Part shown: piece by piece, positions 8,736 through 18,121 of the stretch
How positions within the stretch are numbered: position 1 is the stretch's first letter
Layout of the letters: each line of letters opens with the position of its first letter
Source: Microbacterium sulfonylureivorans
Lineage (GTDB): Bacteria > Actinomycetota > Actinomycetes > Actinomycetales > Microbacteriaceae
Length of the DNA stretch: 64,000 nucleotides
Direction: 5' to 3'
Assembly: GCF_003999995.1 (NCBI RefSeq)
Contig: NZ_RJAD01000002.1
Span: forward strand, 310,001-374,000
Made by a program: the position numbers and the translations under genes
The notes under the pieces: generated by a model
The model's input: only the letters and a program-made list of their open reading frames with translations
Told to the model about the DNA's origin: nothing
Databases searched by the model: none

Positions 8736-9374
8736 ATGGCAGAGAACGAGACCGACGATCAGGCGGATGCGCTCGCCCGCGCAGAGCAGCGTCACAACGA
8801 GGACCGCGTCCTCGACTCGGGCGCGCTGCGGGCGCTCGCGCACCCGTTGCGCGTCAAGATCTACGACATCCTCAGCCAGTACGGACCGCAGACGGCGAGC
8901 TCGCTCGCCGAGCGACTGGGGGAGTCCAGCGGATCCACCAGCTACCATCTGCGGGCGCTCGCCAAGCACGACCTCATCCGTGAGGCCGAGGATCGCGGCA
9001 CGGGGCGCGAGCGCTGGTGGGAGCGCCCCATCGGCGGCGTGTCGTTCGCCAATCCCGACGCCATGACCACGCCCGCCGGCCGCGCCGCGACTCAGGTCGT
9101 CATGACCGAGTTCCTGCGCAACCGCAACGAGCAGCTGCTCGACTTCGTCAACCGGGGCATCGGCGGCGAGGACGAGATCTGGCAGGAGGGGACCTTGATC
9201 TCCACGGCCACGGCGCGACTCACACCCGAGCAGAGCAAGGAGCTCGCTCTCAAGATCATGGCCCTGATCGACGAGGCCGTGGACAACTACCGCAATCAGA
9301 CCGGCGAGGACGTCCGGCCCGTCACCATCCGGGCCGACCTGTTCCCGCTTCCCCAGCTAGGAGGACAGTCATGA
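8736..9374 (+). CDS. ArsR-type winged-helix transcriptional regulator
   Basis: 212 aa. Winged helix-turn-helix at about 25-100: ALRALAHPLRVKIYDILSQYGPQTASSLAERLGESSGSTSYHLRALAKHDLI. A long C-terminal helical part of about 110 residues replaces the metal-site motifs of classical ArsR; no ELCVCDL-like cysteine box is present, so a metal ligand is unlikely. It is most like the HTH_20 subgroup that controls neighbouring transporters. It is followed by a 69-aa gene and an MFS exporter in one operon. I infer autorepression through the upstream TTTGCAAA array, released by a transported compound. Confidence 0.85.
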   Translation: MAENETDDQADALARAEQRHNEDRVLDSGALRALAHPLRVKIYDILSQYGPQTASSLAERLGESSGSTSYHLRALAKHDLIREAEDRGTGRERWWERPIGGVSFANPDAMTTPAGRAATQVVMTEFLRNRNEQLLDFVNRGIGGEDEIWQEGTLISTATARLTPEQSKELALKIMALIDEAVDNYRNQTGEDVRPVTIRADLFPLPQLGGQS

Positions 9375-9580
9375 CCGCTCTCACCGCACCTCGCGCCGTC
9401 GTCCGCACCACCGGCTTCGAGCGGATGCTTCTTACGACCGCCGCCGGCATCGATCGCTTCGTGGCCACGCGCCTGGAGCGTCGCGCCGCGGCCGTCCGTC
9501 CTGTCGCCGCGCAGTCCGCCGCCGGTGAGGCACGCTCCGACGCACTCGCGATGGGCTCCGTCGGGATGCTTCCACGATGA
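9371..9580 (+). CDS. Small protein of 69 aa between regulator and exporter
   Basis: I do not recognise it. The gene is supported by an AGGAGGA ribosome binding site 7-12 nt before the ATG, by a 4-nt overlap with the regulator gene upstream, and by a 4-nt ATGA overlap with the MFS gene downstream. The product is basic and Ala/Arg-rich ([16 protein letters not shown], then [13 protein letters not shown]), with one weak amphipathic helix and no membrane segment. The regulator-small protein-exporter order suggests a role in the same response, perhaps only translational coupling of the exporter. Confidence 0.6.
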   Translation: MTALTAPRAVVRTTGFERMLLTTAAGIDRFVATRLERRAAAVRPVAAQSAAGEARSDALAMGSVGMLPR

Positions 9581-10953
9581 CCGACACGATCGACGCCGTG
9601 GACGCGGCGGAGGGGGCCGGGCGCAAGGGTCGGCCCCCTCTCGGCCGTGACTTCGGGAAGCTGTGGACGGCCGCGGCATTCAGCAACCTCGCCGACGGAG
9701 TCGGCCGGGTGGCCGTGCCGCTGATCGCGACCACGCTCACGCGTGATCCGCTCGCCATCGCGGCCCTCGGTGCCCTCGCCTTCGTTCCCTGGCTCGTCTT
9801 CGGGCTGCCGGCGGGCATGATCGTCGACCGCTACGACCGCCGCCGGATCATGGCGGTCGCGAATGCGCTGCGCGGCCTCGCGGCTGTCGGACTCGCGGTG
9901 CTGACCGTAACGGGCAGCCTCGACATCTGGTGGCTGTTCGCTGCGACCCTCGTCTTCGGCCTGGGCGAGACGCTCTTCGACAACGCCACCAACGCCATCA
10001 TCCCCTCGCTCGTCGGGCGCCGCTCGCTCGACCGTGCCAACGGGTTCCTTCAGGCCGCGCAGATCACCATCGACAACTTCATCGCCACGCCGATCGGCGG
10101 CGTGCTGTTCGCGGTCTCGCTGGCGCTTCCCCTGTGGGTGGGCGCCGCGGGATACCTCATCCCGATCGTCCTCGCGGTGATGCTGCCCCTGTCCGCGGCC
10201 CGTCCGCTTCGCGATGCACCGGCGGCGCAGCGTCAGGACGCGCCCGAGCCGGCCGCGGCAGTCGCGGCCGGAGAGCCCCTCGCCGCTGCGGAGACTCCTG
10301 CTGAGATGGCCGCGGAGGCCGCCGCTGTCGCCGCTTCGCCGGTCGGCTCGACGACGGCGCGCGAGGCGATCTCGTACCTCTGGAACCACCGGTTCCTGCG
10401 CTCGATGGTGGTCTTCACGTCGATCGTCGGATCGGCGTTCTCGTTCGCACAGGCACCGACGATCCTCTACTTCCTCGACGAGCTCGCCGTCGCCCCTGCG
10501 GCGATCGGACTCGTCACCGCGGGCATCGGTCTCGGCGCGCTCGCGGGCTCGCTGATCGCGTCGTCACTCGTCACCCGGTTCGGCCGTGGCCGCGTGATGC
10601 TCGGTGCGAACATCGTGGCCGCGGCATCCCTCGTCGGCGTCTGGGCTGCCCCCGAAGTCGTCACGGGGGTGATCGCCTACGGCCTCATGGCGTGCGCGGT
10701 CTCGGTGTGGAACGTGCCGTGGGGTGCGCTTCGCCAGGCGATCGTTCCGGGCCATCTGTTCGGTCGCGTGCTCGGCATCATCCGCACGTTCACATGGGGG
10801 CTCTTCCCGTTCGCGACGCTGCTCGGCGGTCTCGTCGCCCGCTACGACCTGCGGCTGCCGTTCGTCATCGCCGGCGCCGTGACGCTCGTGACCGCGCTCC
10901 TCGGCGCACGGCTGCTGCTCGAGGCGTCGAAGCACGACGCACCCGAGGAGTGA
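9577..10953 (+). CDS. MFS efflux transporter
   Basis: 458 aa with about 12 hydrophobic segments. The conserved loop 2-3 motif appears as [17 protein letters not shown]. It resembles the MFS_3 / macrolide-efflux-like drug:H+ antiporter group. The central cytoplasmic loop (about 210-260) is unusually long and Ala/Glu-rich. It is the third gene of the ArsR cassette, started by ATGA coupling, so it is the probable target of repression. The substrate is unknown; an antibiotic or other hydrophobic toxic compound is an inference. Confidence 0.85.
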   Translation: MTDTIDAVDAAEGAGRKGRPPLGRDFGKLWTAAAFSNLADGVGRVAVPLIATTLTRDPLAIAALGALAFVPWLVFGLPAGMIVDRYDRRRIMAVANALRGLAAVGLAVLTVTGSLDIWWLFAATLVFGLGETLFDNATNAIIPSLVGRRSLDRANGFLQAAQITIDNFIATPIGGVLFAVSLALPLWVGAAGYLIPIVLAVMLPLSAARPLRDAPAAQRQDAPEPAAAVAAGEPLAAAETPAEMAAEAAAVAASPVGSTTAREAISYLWNHRFLRSMVVFTSIVGSAFSFAQAPTILYFLDELAVAPAAIGLVTAGIGLGALAGSLIASSLVTRFGRGRVMLGANIVAAASLVGVWAAPEVVTGVIAYGLMACAVSVWNVPWGALRQAIVPGHLFGRVLGIIRTFTWGLFPFATLLGGLVARYDLRLPFVIAGAVTLVTALLGARLLLEASKHDAPEE

Positions 10954-10962
10954 CGCAGATCG

Positions 10963-11211
10963 CTATGCGAACCCGTCCGCGGGATCGTGCCGGACGACCG
11001 GCTCGCCATCGTCGTCGAGCGACACGATCACGCCCGTGTCGAGTTCGGCGATCGGCTTGCCCTCGAGCCATGTGAGTGTCCACCGCGGGCGCGGCTGGCC
11101 CAGCTCGTCGCCGGGAATCGCCTCGTCGACGGAGCGGATGCCGCGCCTCAGCGCCTCGGGTACGGCTTTCGGCGCCTCGTCTCCGGACGTCCAGCGCGTT
11201 CCGAGCTGCAT
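10963..11211 (-). CDS. Small hypothetical protein coupled to valS
   Basis: 82 aa, soluble and acidic, with the core RWTLTWLEGKPIAELDTGVIVSLDDDGEPVV. I know no function. The ATG at 11211 is chosen because it lies 1 nt after the valS stop and has an AGGAG ribosome binding site about 7 nt upstream. An in-frame upstream start would run into valS. The tight coupling suggests co-expression with valS, but nothing in the sequence links it to tRNA charging. Confidence 0.65.
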   Translation of the reverse strand: MQLGTRWTSGDEAPKAVPEALRRGIRSVDEAIPGDELGQPRPRWTLTWLEGKPIAELDTGVIVSLDDDGEPVVRHDPADGFA

Positions 11212-11212
11212 G

Positions 11213-13792
11213 TCAGATCTCCTGCGGTGCGAGCTCGATGTCGGTGACCGCGAGGTCGTCCGCATCGGCGTACACGATCTCGGCGATGCGACCGACGGCC
11301 TTCAGGTCGCCCTCGGCGAGTCGCACGGCCGCGATGGATGCCGCGGGTCCGGCGATCGTCGCGCGCGTCACGTGCGTCTTCTGCGAGGCCTTGGCCTCGG
11401 TCTTGGCGCGGCGGATGCCGATGAGCGCCTCTCCCACGACGGTCAGCACGCCGGGGTCGCCGTCGATATCCAGCGGCTCCGGCCAGGGGGCGGCGTGCAC
11501 CGAGCCGTCGTTGAACCACGACCAGGACTCCTCGGTCGCGAACGAGATCACCGGGGCGAAGAGGCGCAGCAGGGTCGACAGGGCGGTCCGCAGGGCCAGG
11601 GCTGCGGAAGCCTGCCCGACGTCGGTCTGGTCGTACGCGCGCTCCTTGACGAGTTCGAGATAGTCGTCGCAGAAGGTCCAGAAGAACGACTCGGCGACCT
11701 CGAGAGCGCGGGCGTGATCGTACGTCTCCAGCGCCTTCGTGGCGTCGCGAACGACGCCGTCCAGCGTCGCGAGCATCGAGGCATCCAGTGCGTGCGTGAT
11801 CTGCGCGCCCTCGGGAACGGGGAACGACAGCACGAACTTGGCCGCGTTGAGCACCTTGATCGCGAGGCGCCGGCCGATCTTGATCTGGGTCGGGTTCTGC
11901 GGGTCGAACGCCGCGTCCGTGCCGAGGCGGCTGGACGCCGCCCAGTAGCGGACGGCGTCCGAGCCGTGCTGGGCGAGGATGTCGGCGGGCGTGACGACGT
12001 TGCCCTTCGACTTCGACATCTTCTTGCGGTCGGGGTCGACGATGAAGCCCGAGATCGCGGCATCCGTCCACGGCGCGCGGCCGTCCTCGAGGGCGCTGCG
12101 GAGCATCGTCGAGAACAGCCAGGTGCGGATGATGTCCTGGCCCTGCGGACGGACGTCGAAGGGGGCGACGAGGTTCCAGAGCTCCGGATCGCGCTCCCAG
12201 CCGCCGGCGAGCTGCGGCGTGAGCGACGAGGTCGCCCACGTGTCGAAGATGTCCTTCTCGCCGTCGAAGCCGCCGGGCACGCCGCGCTGGTCCGCGGTGT
12301 AGCCCGCGGGGACGTCGGTCGTCGGGTCGACCGGGAGCGCCGCGACGTCGGGGGTGAGCACCCGCGCGTAGTCGCGGTCGCCGTTCTCGTCGAGGCCGTA
12401 CCAGACCGGGATCGGCACGCCGAAGAAGCGCTGGCGGGAGACGAGCCAGTCGCCGGTCAGTCCGTTGGTCCAGTTCTCGTAGCGCACGCGCATGAAGTCG
12501 GGATGCCACGACACCTCGCGACCGAGCGCGATGAGCTTCTCGCGCAGCGCTTCGTCGCGGGCGCCGTTGCGGAGGTACCACTGGCGGGTGGAGACGATCT
12601 CGAGCGGACGGTCGCCCTTCTCGAAGAACTTCACGGCGTGCGTGAAGGGCTTCGGGTCGCCTTCCATCTCGCCGGATTCCTGAAGCAGCTCGACGACGCG
12701 CTTCTTGGCGCTGAACACCGTCTTGCCGGCCAGTTCGGCGTAGGCAGCCTTCGCGGCATCCGTCACGATCACGTCGGGAGCCTCGTCGATCACGCGACCG
12801 TCCTGCCCGAGGATCGTGCGGTTGGGCAGATCGAGCTCACGCCACCAGATGATGTCGGTCACGTCGCCGAAGGTGCAGATCATGGCGATGCCCGAGCCCT
12901 TGTCCTGCTGCGCGAGGGGGTGGGCGAGCACCGGAACCTCGACGTCGAACAGCGGCGTGCGCACGGTGGTGCCGAACAGCGGCTGGTAGCGCTCGTCGTC
13001 CGGGTGCGCCACGAGCGCCACGCACGCCGGGAGCAGCTCGGGACGCGTGGTCTCGATGTGCACGTCGCCCGAGCCGTCGGCCTTGTGGAACGCGACGCGG
13101 TGGTAGGCGGCGGGCTGGTCGCGGTCCTCGAGCTCGGCCTGTGCGATCGCCGATCGGAAGTCGATGTCCCACAGCGTGGGCGCCATGGCCTGGTATGCCT
13201 CGTCGCGCTCGAGGTTGCGCAGGAACGCGAGCTGGCTGGTGCGCATGGTCTCGTCCGAGATCGTGCGGTAGGTCTGGGTCCAGTCGACGCTGAGACCCAG
13301 GGCGCGCCAGAGCGCCTCGAAGTGCTTCTCGTCCTCGACGGTGAGCTTCTCGCAGAGCTCGATGAAGTTGCGGCGGCTCACCGGCACCTGATCGGCGGCG
13401 CGGCTGCTCTTGTTGTCGCCGCCCTCGTACGGAGGCGCGAAGTCCGCGTCGTACGACAGCGTCGGGTCGCAGCGCACGCCGTAGTAGTTCTGCACGCGGC
13501 GCTCCGTCGGCAGGCCGTTGTCGTCCCAGCCCATCGGGTAGAAGACCGTCTTGCCGCGCATGCGCTCGAAGCGCACCTTGACGTCGGTGTGCGTGTAGCT
13601 GAACACGTGGCCGATGTGGAGACTGCCCGACGCGGTCGGCGGGGGAGTATCGACCGAGAAGATGCCGGCGCGGCCGACCTCGGCGGCGCGGAGACGGTCG
13701 AACAGGTACGTGCCCTGCTCGGTCCAGGCGGCATCCCACTTGCTCTCGAGGCCCTCGAGGGCGGGCTTGTCGGGAATCTGCGCATCGGCCAT
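11213..13792 (-). CDS. valS: Valine--tRNA ligase
   Basis: Class I aminoacyl-tRNA synthetase charging tRNA-Val, 859 aa. Visible: the ATP-binding HIGH motif (SGSLHIGH), the valine-specific DNGLPTERRVQN, the editing CP1 domain with TTRPELLPACVAL, and KMSKSKGN. A short C-terminal helical tail (RRAKTEAKASQKTH...) replaces the long coiled coil of some homologues; this is the archaeal/eukaryotic-like length class seen in many Actinobacteria. The start is preceded by GAGGAGA. No T-box is seen in its 65-nt leader, unlike ileS. Confidence 0.95.
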   Translation of the reverse strand: MADAQIPDKPALEGLESKWDAAWTEQGTYLFDRLRAAEVGRAGIFSVDTPPPTASGSLHIGHVFSYTHTDVKVRFERMRGKTVFYPMGWDDNGLPTERRVQNYYGVRCDPTLSYDADFAPPYEGGDNKSSRAADQVPVSRRNFIELCEKLTVEDEKHFEALWRALGLSVDWTQTYRTISDETMRTSQLAFLRNLERDEAYQAMAPTLWDIDFRSAIAQAELEDRDQPAAYHRVAFHKADGSGDVHIETTRPELLPACVALVAHPDDERYQPLFGTTVRTPLFDVEVPVLAHPLAQQDKGSGIAMICTFGDVTDIIWWRELDLPNRTILGQDGRVIDEAPDVIVTDAAKAAYAELAGKTVFSAKKRVVELLQESGEMEGDPKPFTHAVKFFEKGDRPLEIVSTRQWYLRNGARDEALREKLIALGREVSWHPDFMRVRYENWTNGLTGDWLVSRQRFFGVPIPVWYGLDENGDRDYARVLTPDVAALPVDPTTDVPAGYTADQRGVPGGFDGEKDIFDTWATSSLTPQLAGGWERDPELWNLVAPFDVRPQGQDIIRTWLFSTMLRSALEDGRAPWTDAAISGFIVDPDRKKMSKSKGNVVTPADILAQHGSDAVRYWAASSRLGTDAAFDPQNPTQIKIGRRLAIKVLNAAKFVLSFPVPEGAQITHALDASMLATLDGVVRDATKALETYDHARALEVAESFFWTFCDDYLELVKERAYDQTDVGQASAALALRTALSTLLRLFAPVISFATEESWSWFNDGSVHAAPWPEPLDIDGDPGVLTVVGEALIGIRRAKTEAKASQKTHVTRATIAGPAASIAAVRLAEGDLKAVGRIAEIVYADADDLAVTDIELAPQEI

Positions 13793-13861
13793 AGGGTCTC
13801 CTCGATCGATATGTACGGCACTGTGTGAGCGTGCCTGAGTGTGGGATGTCCGACGATTCTA
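13793..13861 (-). promoter_or_regulatory. valS promoter and leader
   Basis: On the minus strand TAGAAT (13861-13856) is a good -10. The leader would be about 55 nt with a CGAGGAGA ribosome binding site. The context CGGTAGAATCGTCGG is nearly identical to the lepA promoter at 57039. Confidence 0.6.
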
Positions 13862-13888
13862 CCGGCTCGACCGGACCCCTCCGCGGCG

Positions 13889-14548
13889 TCAGTCCTGTAC
13901 GTCGATGCCGAGTGCGACGGCGAACGCCGACGAGAGCTGCTCCACCTGCGGGGGACTGAGCGTCGCTCCGCGCAAGGACGACACATCGAGGTACGACGCG
14001 GCTTCGAGTCCGCGGAGGTCGAGGCTGTCGGCGCGCATTCCGCGTGTGTCGACCTCGTCGGCGCGCGTGTTCTCGAAGCGCACTCGCTTCGCGATCGCCT
14101 GCGGCATGTCGAGTGTCGTGATGGTGCAGTCGGCGATGAGGAGGTCTTCGATCTTCGCCGCGCCGAGCGAGAGATAGTCGATGCGGATGCCGCGCAGCTC
14201 GACTTCGTCGACACCGGCGGTCGCCAGGTCGAGGGTGCCGAGGCGTCCACCCGTGATGCGCACCCTGCGGAGCCGCGCATCGCGAGCGGTCACCGTCGTC
14301 GCGCGCAGCTCGTCGATCGCCACGTCGACGAGGGTCGCTCCGCTGAGGTCGAGGCGGTCTACGGATGCCGGGGACACCGAGCACTCGGTCAGCGCGCTGT
14401 GCGCGGCATCCGTCGCTTCTGCCAGCGCGGTGATCCGGACCTGGAAGCAGTCCGCGCCGGCGTCGAGCCCCTCGACGTCGGTCAACGCGCGCGGAAGATC
14501 GGGTGCGCCGAGACGCGGCGGCTGGGGATGCTGCGGTCGGCGGGCCAT
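13889..14548 (-). CDS. Pentapeptide-repeat-like protein
   Basis: 219 aa. The middle of the protein shows a repeating five-residue rhythm with central Leu/Val/Phe and polar ends (VDRLDLSGATLVDVAIDEL, VRITGGRLGTLDLATAGVDEVELRGIRI), typical of right-handed quadrilateral beta helices. Some family members protect DNA gyrase by DNA mimicry, but most have no known role, and I cannot assign one here. No signal peptide. The ATG at 14548 is preceded by a TACGGT box at the leaderless spacing. Confidence 0.7.
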   Translation of the reverse strand: MARRPQHPQPPRLGAPDLPRALTDVEGLDAGADCFQVRITALAEATDAAHSALTECSVSPASVDRLDLSGATLVDVAIDELRATTVTARDARLRRVRITGGRLGTLDLATAGVDEVELRGIRIDYLSLGAAKIEDLLIADCTITTLDMPQAIAKRVRFENTRADEVDTRGMRADSLDLRGLEAASYLDVSSLRGATLSPPQVEQLSSAFAVALGIDVQD

Positions 14549-14560
14549 CCGACGACCGTA
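14549..14560 (-). promoter_or_regulatory. Leaderless promoter of the pentapeptide-repeat gene
   Basis: Minus strand TACGGT (14560-14555), 6 nt, then ATG. No ribosome binding site. Confidence 0.5.
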
Positions 14561-14654
14561 TCGTCCGGGCCCGACGTCCCGGCTGGGCAGGGGCCGACAC
14601 GGCGGGAATGCCGCAGGCGGGATGGGCGTTGATCGACTGCGTCCAGAAACGGGA

Positions 14655-14695
14655 TAGCCTAGAAGCTTCCCCATCGCACTTCTCCGAGGTTCTGC
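14655..14695 (+). promoter_or_regulatory. Promoter of the peptide ABC importer operon
   Basis: TAGCCT at 14655-14660, giving a leader of about 30 nt with a weak CGAGG before the ATG. Confidence 0.5.
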
Positions 14696-16303
14696 ATGCC
14701 CGCCAACTCCCTGCGCCGTCTCGTTCCGGTCGCCGCCCTTTCCGTCGTCGCCGCCCTCGCCGTGAGCGGATGCGCGCCGGCGACCTCCGAGTCGGGGACC
14801 GAGGTGGTGTGGGCGATCGAGGGGGCGAACCTCTCCGCCGGTCACATGGACCCGCAGACGAGCCAGCTCGACGTCTCGGCCATGGTCCAGCGTGCCGTGC
14901 TCGACTCGCTCGTGTTCCAGGAGGCGGACGGGACGTTCTCGCCGTGGCTGGCGGAGGAGTGGGAGATCGAGGACGACGGCGCCGCCTACGTCTTCACCCT
15001 GCGCGACGACGTCACCTTCCACGACGGCGAGCCTTTCGACGCGGCCGCGGTCAAGGCGAACTTCGACCGCATCGCCGACCCCGAGACGGCGTCGGCACAG
15101 GCTGCCAGCATGCTCGGCGGCGATTTCTACGCCGGTACGGAGGTCGTCGACGAGCACACCGTGCGCGTGTCGTTCACGCAGCCCTACTCGCCGTTCCTCC
15201 AAGCCGCCAGCACCGCGCTGCTCGGGTTCTACTCGCCCGCCGTGCTGGAGTCGTCCGCCGACGAGCTCAAGGCCGGCGGACCCGGGATCACCGTGGGAAC
15301 CGGTCCGTTCGAGCTGACCGACTACACGCCCGATCAGGAGATCGTCTACACCCGCAACGACGACTACGAGTGGGGACCGAACGGCTCGGGTGCTCCGGCA
15401 TTCGAGACGCTGCGCGTCGACATCCTGCCCGAGGCCTCCGTGCGCGTGGGCGTCGTCGAGAGCGGCGAGGCGGACCTCGCCAGCAACCTTCCGCCGAACC
15501 TGGCCGCCGACCTGTCCGACCCGCTCACGGTCGACTCCATCGAGTATCCCGGCCTGCCCTACTCGCTCTACCTCAATGAGAAGTACGGCGTCTTCGCCGA
15601 TCAGCGGGTGCGTGAGGCGTTCTCCCGCGCGATCGACATCGACACCGCCGTCGAGGAGATCTTCTTCGGACAGTTCCCGCGCGCATGGTCGATCCTCGGC
15701 TCGACGACGCCGACCTACGACTCGTCGCTCGAGGGCACGTGGGCGTTCGACCCCGATGTGGCGAACGATCTTCTCGACGCCGCGGGCTGGACCGAGCGCG
15801 ACTCGGAGGGCTTCCGCACGAAGGGTGGAGAGCGTCTCTCGGCACGATGGATCGCCTGGACGCCGGTGCCCGACGATCGCGCCGCGATGGCGAACGCGAT
15901 CCAGTCCGACCTCAAGGCCGTCGGCTTCGAACTCGTCCGCGAGGTGCTCGAGCCGGGCGCCTACAACGAGCAGTACGGACCGAAGACGTTCGATCTGACG
16001 GACTGGGGCTTCTCGGGCGTCGACCCCGACCTGCTGCGCAGCCACCTGCACACCGACGGGTTCCAGAACGCGTCCCAGGTGAGCGACCCGGAGGTCGATG
16101 CGCTCCTCGAGCAGGGGGTCGCGACGGCCGATGCGGATGCGCGCTCCGACATCTACTCCTCGGTGCAGGAATGGAACGCGGATCACGTCGCGATCGTGCC
16201 GCTCTACAGCCCCGCGCTCATCACCGCAGTCGGGGAGGCCGTCTCGGGCCTCGCCTACGATCTGTACGGGCGCCCGCTCTTCTACGACGTCAGCATCGAC
16301 TGA
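14696..16303 (+). CDS. ABC transporter substrate-binding lipoprotein (SBP_bac_5)
   Basis: 535 aa. Signal peptide with lipobox LAVSGC, lipid-modified Cys26, so anchored outside the membrane. The family-5 fold is visible: GHMDPQTSQLD near the N-terminus, WLAEEWEIEDDGAAYVFTLRDDVTFHDGEPFDAAAVKANFDRI, and VREAFSRAIDID. This family binds peptides, opines, nickel chelates or oligosaccharides. First gene of a four-gene importer with two permeases and a double ATPase, so the system is complete. The ligand cannot be read from sequence. Confidence 0.9.
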   Translation: MPANSLRRLVPVAALSVVAALAVSGCAPATSESGTEVVWAIEGANLSAGHMDPQTSQLDVSAMVQRAVLDSLVFQEADGTFSPWLAEEWEIEDDGAAYVFTLRDDVTFHDGEPFDAAAVKANFDRIADPETASAQAASMLGGDFYAGTEVVDEHTVRVSFTQPYSPFLQAASTALLGFYSPAVLESSADELKAGGPGITVGTGPFELTDYTPDQEIVYTRNDDYEWGPNGSGAPAFETLRVDILPEASVRVGVVESGEADLASNLPPNLAADLSDPLTVDSIEYPGLPYSLYLNEKYGVFADQRVREAFSRAIDIDTAVEEIFFGQFPRAWSILGSTTPTYDSSLEGTWAFDPDVANDLLDAAGWTERDSEGFRTKGGERLSARWIAWTPVPDDRAAMANAIQSDLKAVGFELVREVLEPGAYNEQYGPKTFDLTDWGFSGVDPDLLRSHLHTDGFQNASQVSDPEVDALLEQGVATADADARSDIYSSVQEWNADHVAIVPLYSPALITAVGEAVSGLAYDLYGRPLFYDVSID

Positions 16304-16334
16304 CCCGGCGCCTTCGGGCGGGAGGACGGTGGCG

Positions 16335-17312
16335 ATGCGTCGAGCGAGCACACGGCGGATCGTCGCGCGTGGCGCCGGGCTCGCGGCATCCGTCGTCATC
16401 GTGCTGTGGGGTGCGGCGACCGTGGCCTTTCTGGCGCTGCGGGTGATCCCTGGCGACCCGGTGGACGTCATGCTCGGGCCCCAGGCGCAGGTGAGCGAAG
16501 AGGTGAAGGACGGCATCCGAGCGGAGCTGGGGCTCGATCGGCCGCCGCTGGAGCAATACGTCGCCTACCTGGCCCAGCTCCTCCGAGGCGATCTCGGCGA
16601 GTCGTATCAGCTTCGGATGCCCGTGTCCGAGGTCATCGGACGGCAGCTGGGCGCCACGCTTCAGCTGTCCGCCCTGGCGCTGCTGTTCGCCGTCGTGATC
16701 GCGCTCTCCGTCGCCCTGCTCGCGCGGGGTCGTACGTCGCGCGGCATCGTGGCGGCCCTAGAGCTCGTGATCCTCTCATCGCCGGTGTTCTGGATCGGTC
16801 TCCTCCTGCTCAGCGTCTTCGCCTTCGGGCTCGGCTGGTTCCCCGTCTCGGGCTCGCGCGACCCGGCGACCCTCGTCCTCCCGGCCGTGACGCTCGCGCT
16901 GCCCATCGCGGCGCTCCTCGGCCAGGTGCTGCGCGACGGCATCGAGACCGCCGAGCGGCAGCCGTTCACGACGACCGTGCGCGCCCGCGGTGCGGGGCCG
17001 ACGTGGCTGGCACTGCACCACACCCTCCGACACGGCGCGACCGGCGCCCTGACTCTCGCGGCGTACCTGGTCGGCTCGCTGCTCGGCGGAGCGGTGCTCG
17101 TCGAGACCGTCTTCGCCCGACCGGGCCTCGGCCGGGTCACCCTCACGGCCATCTCCGATCGCGATCTGCCGGTCATCACCGGCATCATCCTGCTCAGCGC
17201 GCTCGTGTTCGTCGTGGTGAATCTGATCGTCGAGCTGACCTATCCGCTGCTCGACCCGAGGCTGCGCCGGGCGCCCGGCGCAGCGACGGTCCGCGAGAAG
17301 GTGCCCGCATGA
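16335..17312 (+). CDS. ABC transporter permease (DppB/OppB type)
   Basis: 325 aa. N-terminal membrane segment, a periplasmic loop (VIPGDPVDVMLGPQAQVSEEVKDGIRAELGLDRPPLEQYVAYL) typical of the DppB subclass, then about five more segments. The EAA-like loop reads RARGAGPTWLALHHTL. The ATG at 16335 is chosen over the GTG at 16329 because the GGAGGA site lies 8 nt from the ATG but only 2 nt from the GTG. It overlaps the next permease by 4 nt. Confidence 0.88.
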   Translation: MRRASTRRIVARGAGLAASVVIVLWGAATVAFLALRVIPGDPVDVMLGPQAQVSEEVKDGIRAELGLDRPPLEQYVAYLAQLLRGDLGESYQLRMPVSEVIGRQLGATLQLSALALLFAVVIALSVALLARGRTSRGIVAALELVILSSPVFWIGLLLLSVFAFGLGWFPVSGSRDPATLVLPAVTLALPIAALLGQVLRDGIETAERQPFTTTVRARGAGPTWLALHHTLRHGATGALTLAAYLVGSLLGGAVLVETVFARPGLGRVTLTAISDRDLPVITGIILLSALVFVVVNLIVELTYPLLDPRLRRAPGAATVREKVPA

Positions 17313-18121
17313 CCGCGCCGCGGCGCATCGCGCTCGGCTGCGCGATCGCGGTCCTCGCGATCATCGCGGCGCTCGCGCTCGCACCGCAGGCGTTCGCGCA
17401 CTACGACCCGCTGCAGACCGACGTGCGTGCCGCCCTTCTTCCACCGAGCGCGGAGCACTGGTTCGGCACGGACCAGAGCGGACGCGACGTGTACTCGCGG
17501 GTCGTCTACGGCACCGGCCGATCCGTCGGCATCGGGCTCCTGGCGACCGCTCTCGCGTTCGTCATCGGCCTGACCATCGGATCGCTGTCGGGGGCCGCCC
17601 CGCGCATCGTCGACGCCGCGGCGATGCGGGCGACCGACATCCTGCTCGCGTTCCCCGAGTTCCTCGTCGCCCTCGTCGTCGTCGCCGTGCTCGGACCCGG
17701 GCCCGTCAACGTGGCGATCGCCGTCACCATCGCCGCGATCCCGGTCTACATCCGCCTCGCACGGGCCCAGACGCGCACGCTTCGCACGGCGGAGCACGTG
17801 GAGGCGGCACGCATCCTCGGAGTGCCGGCGCCGGTCGCCTTCACGCGCCACGTGGTCCCGGGCGTGGTGGGGGCGCTCAGCGTGCTGGCGACGATCGGCA
17901 TCGGGTCGAGCATCCTCGCCGCCGCCGGCCTCAGCTTCCTCGGGCTCGGTCCCGCCGAGCCGACCCCGGAGTGGGGGCTCATGCTCGCCGGCGGTCGGAA
18001 CGTCCTCGGACTCGCCTGGTGGATATCGGTGTTCCCCGGCGCAGCGATCACCATCACCGTGGTGGCCGCCACGGTGCTCGGACGCACCCTGCGTGCACGC
18101 GCGGAGGGCCGTGACGCATGA
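17309..18121 (+). CDS. ABC transporter permease (DppC/OppC type)
   Basis: 270 aa, six predicted membrane segments. The LLPPSAEHWFGTDQSGRDVYSRVVYG motif is the hallmark of DppC-type permeases. The EAA loop AARILGVPAPVAFTRHVVPG contacts the ATPase. ATGA overlaps with the gene on each side show a translationally coupled operon. Confidence 0.9.
   Translation: MTAPRRIALGCAIAVLAIIAALALAPQAFAHYDPLQTDVRAALLPPSAEHWFGTDQSGRDVYSRVVYGTGRSVGIGLLATALAFVIGLTIGSLSGAAPRIVDAAAMRATDILLAFPEFLVALVVVAVLGPGPVNVAIAVTIAAIPVYIRLARAQTRTLRTAEHVEAARILGVPAPVAFTRHVVPGVVGALSVLATIGIGSSILAAAGLSFLGLGPAEPTPEWGLMLAGGRNVLGLAWWISVFPGAAITITVVAATVLGRTLRARAEGRDA

Noticed and set aside
11036..13828. 930-codon open frame antisense to valS
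   Set aside because: Same shadow effect; the opposite strand encodes a complete valyl-tRNA synthetase.
13793..13861. T-box leader before valS
   Set aside because: The leader is only about 55-65 nt and contains no TGGNACCGCG or specifier stem.
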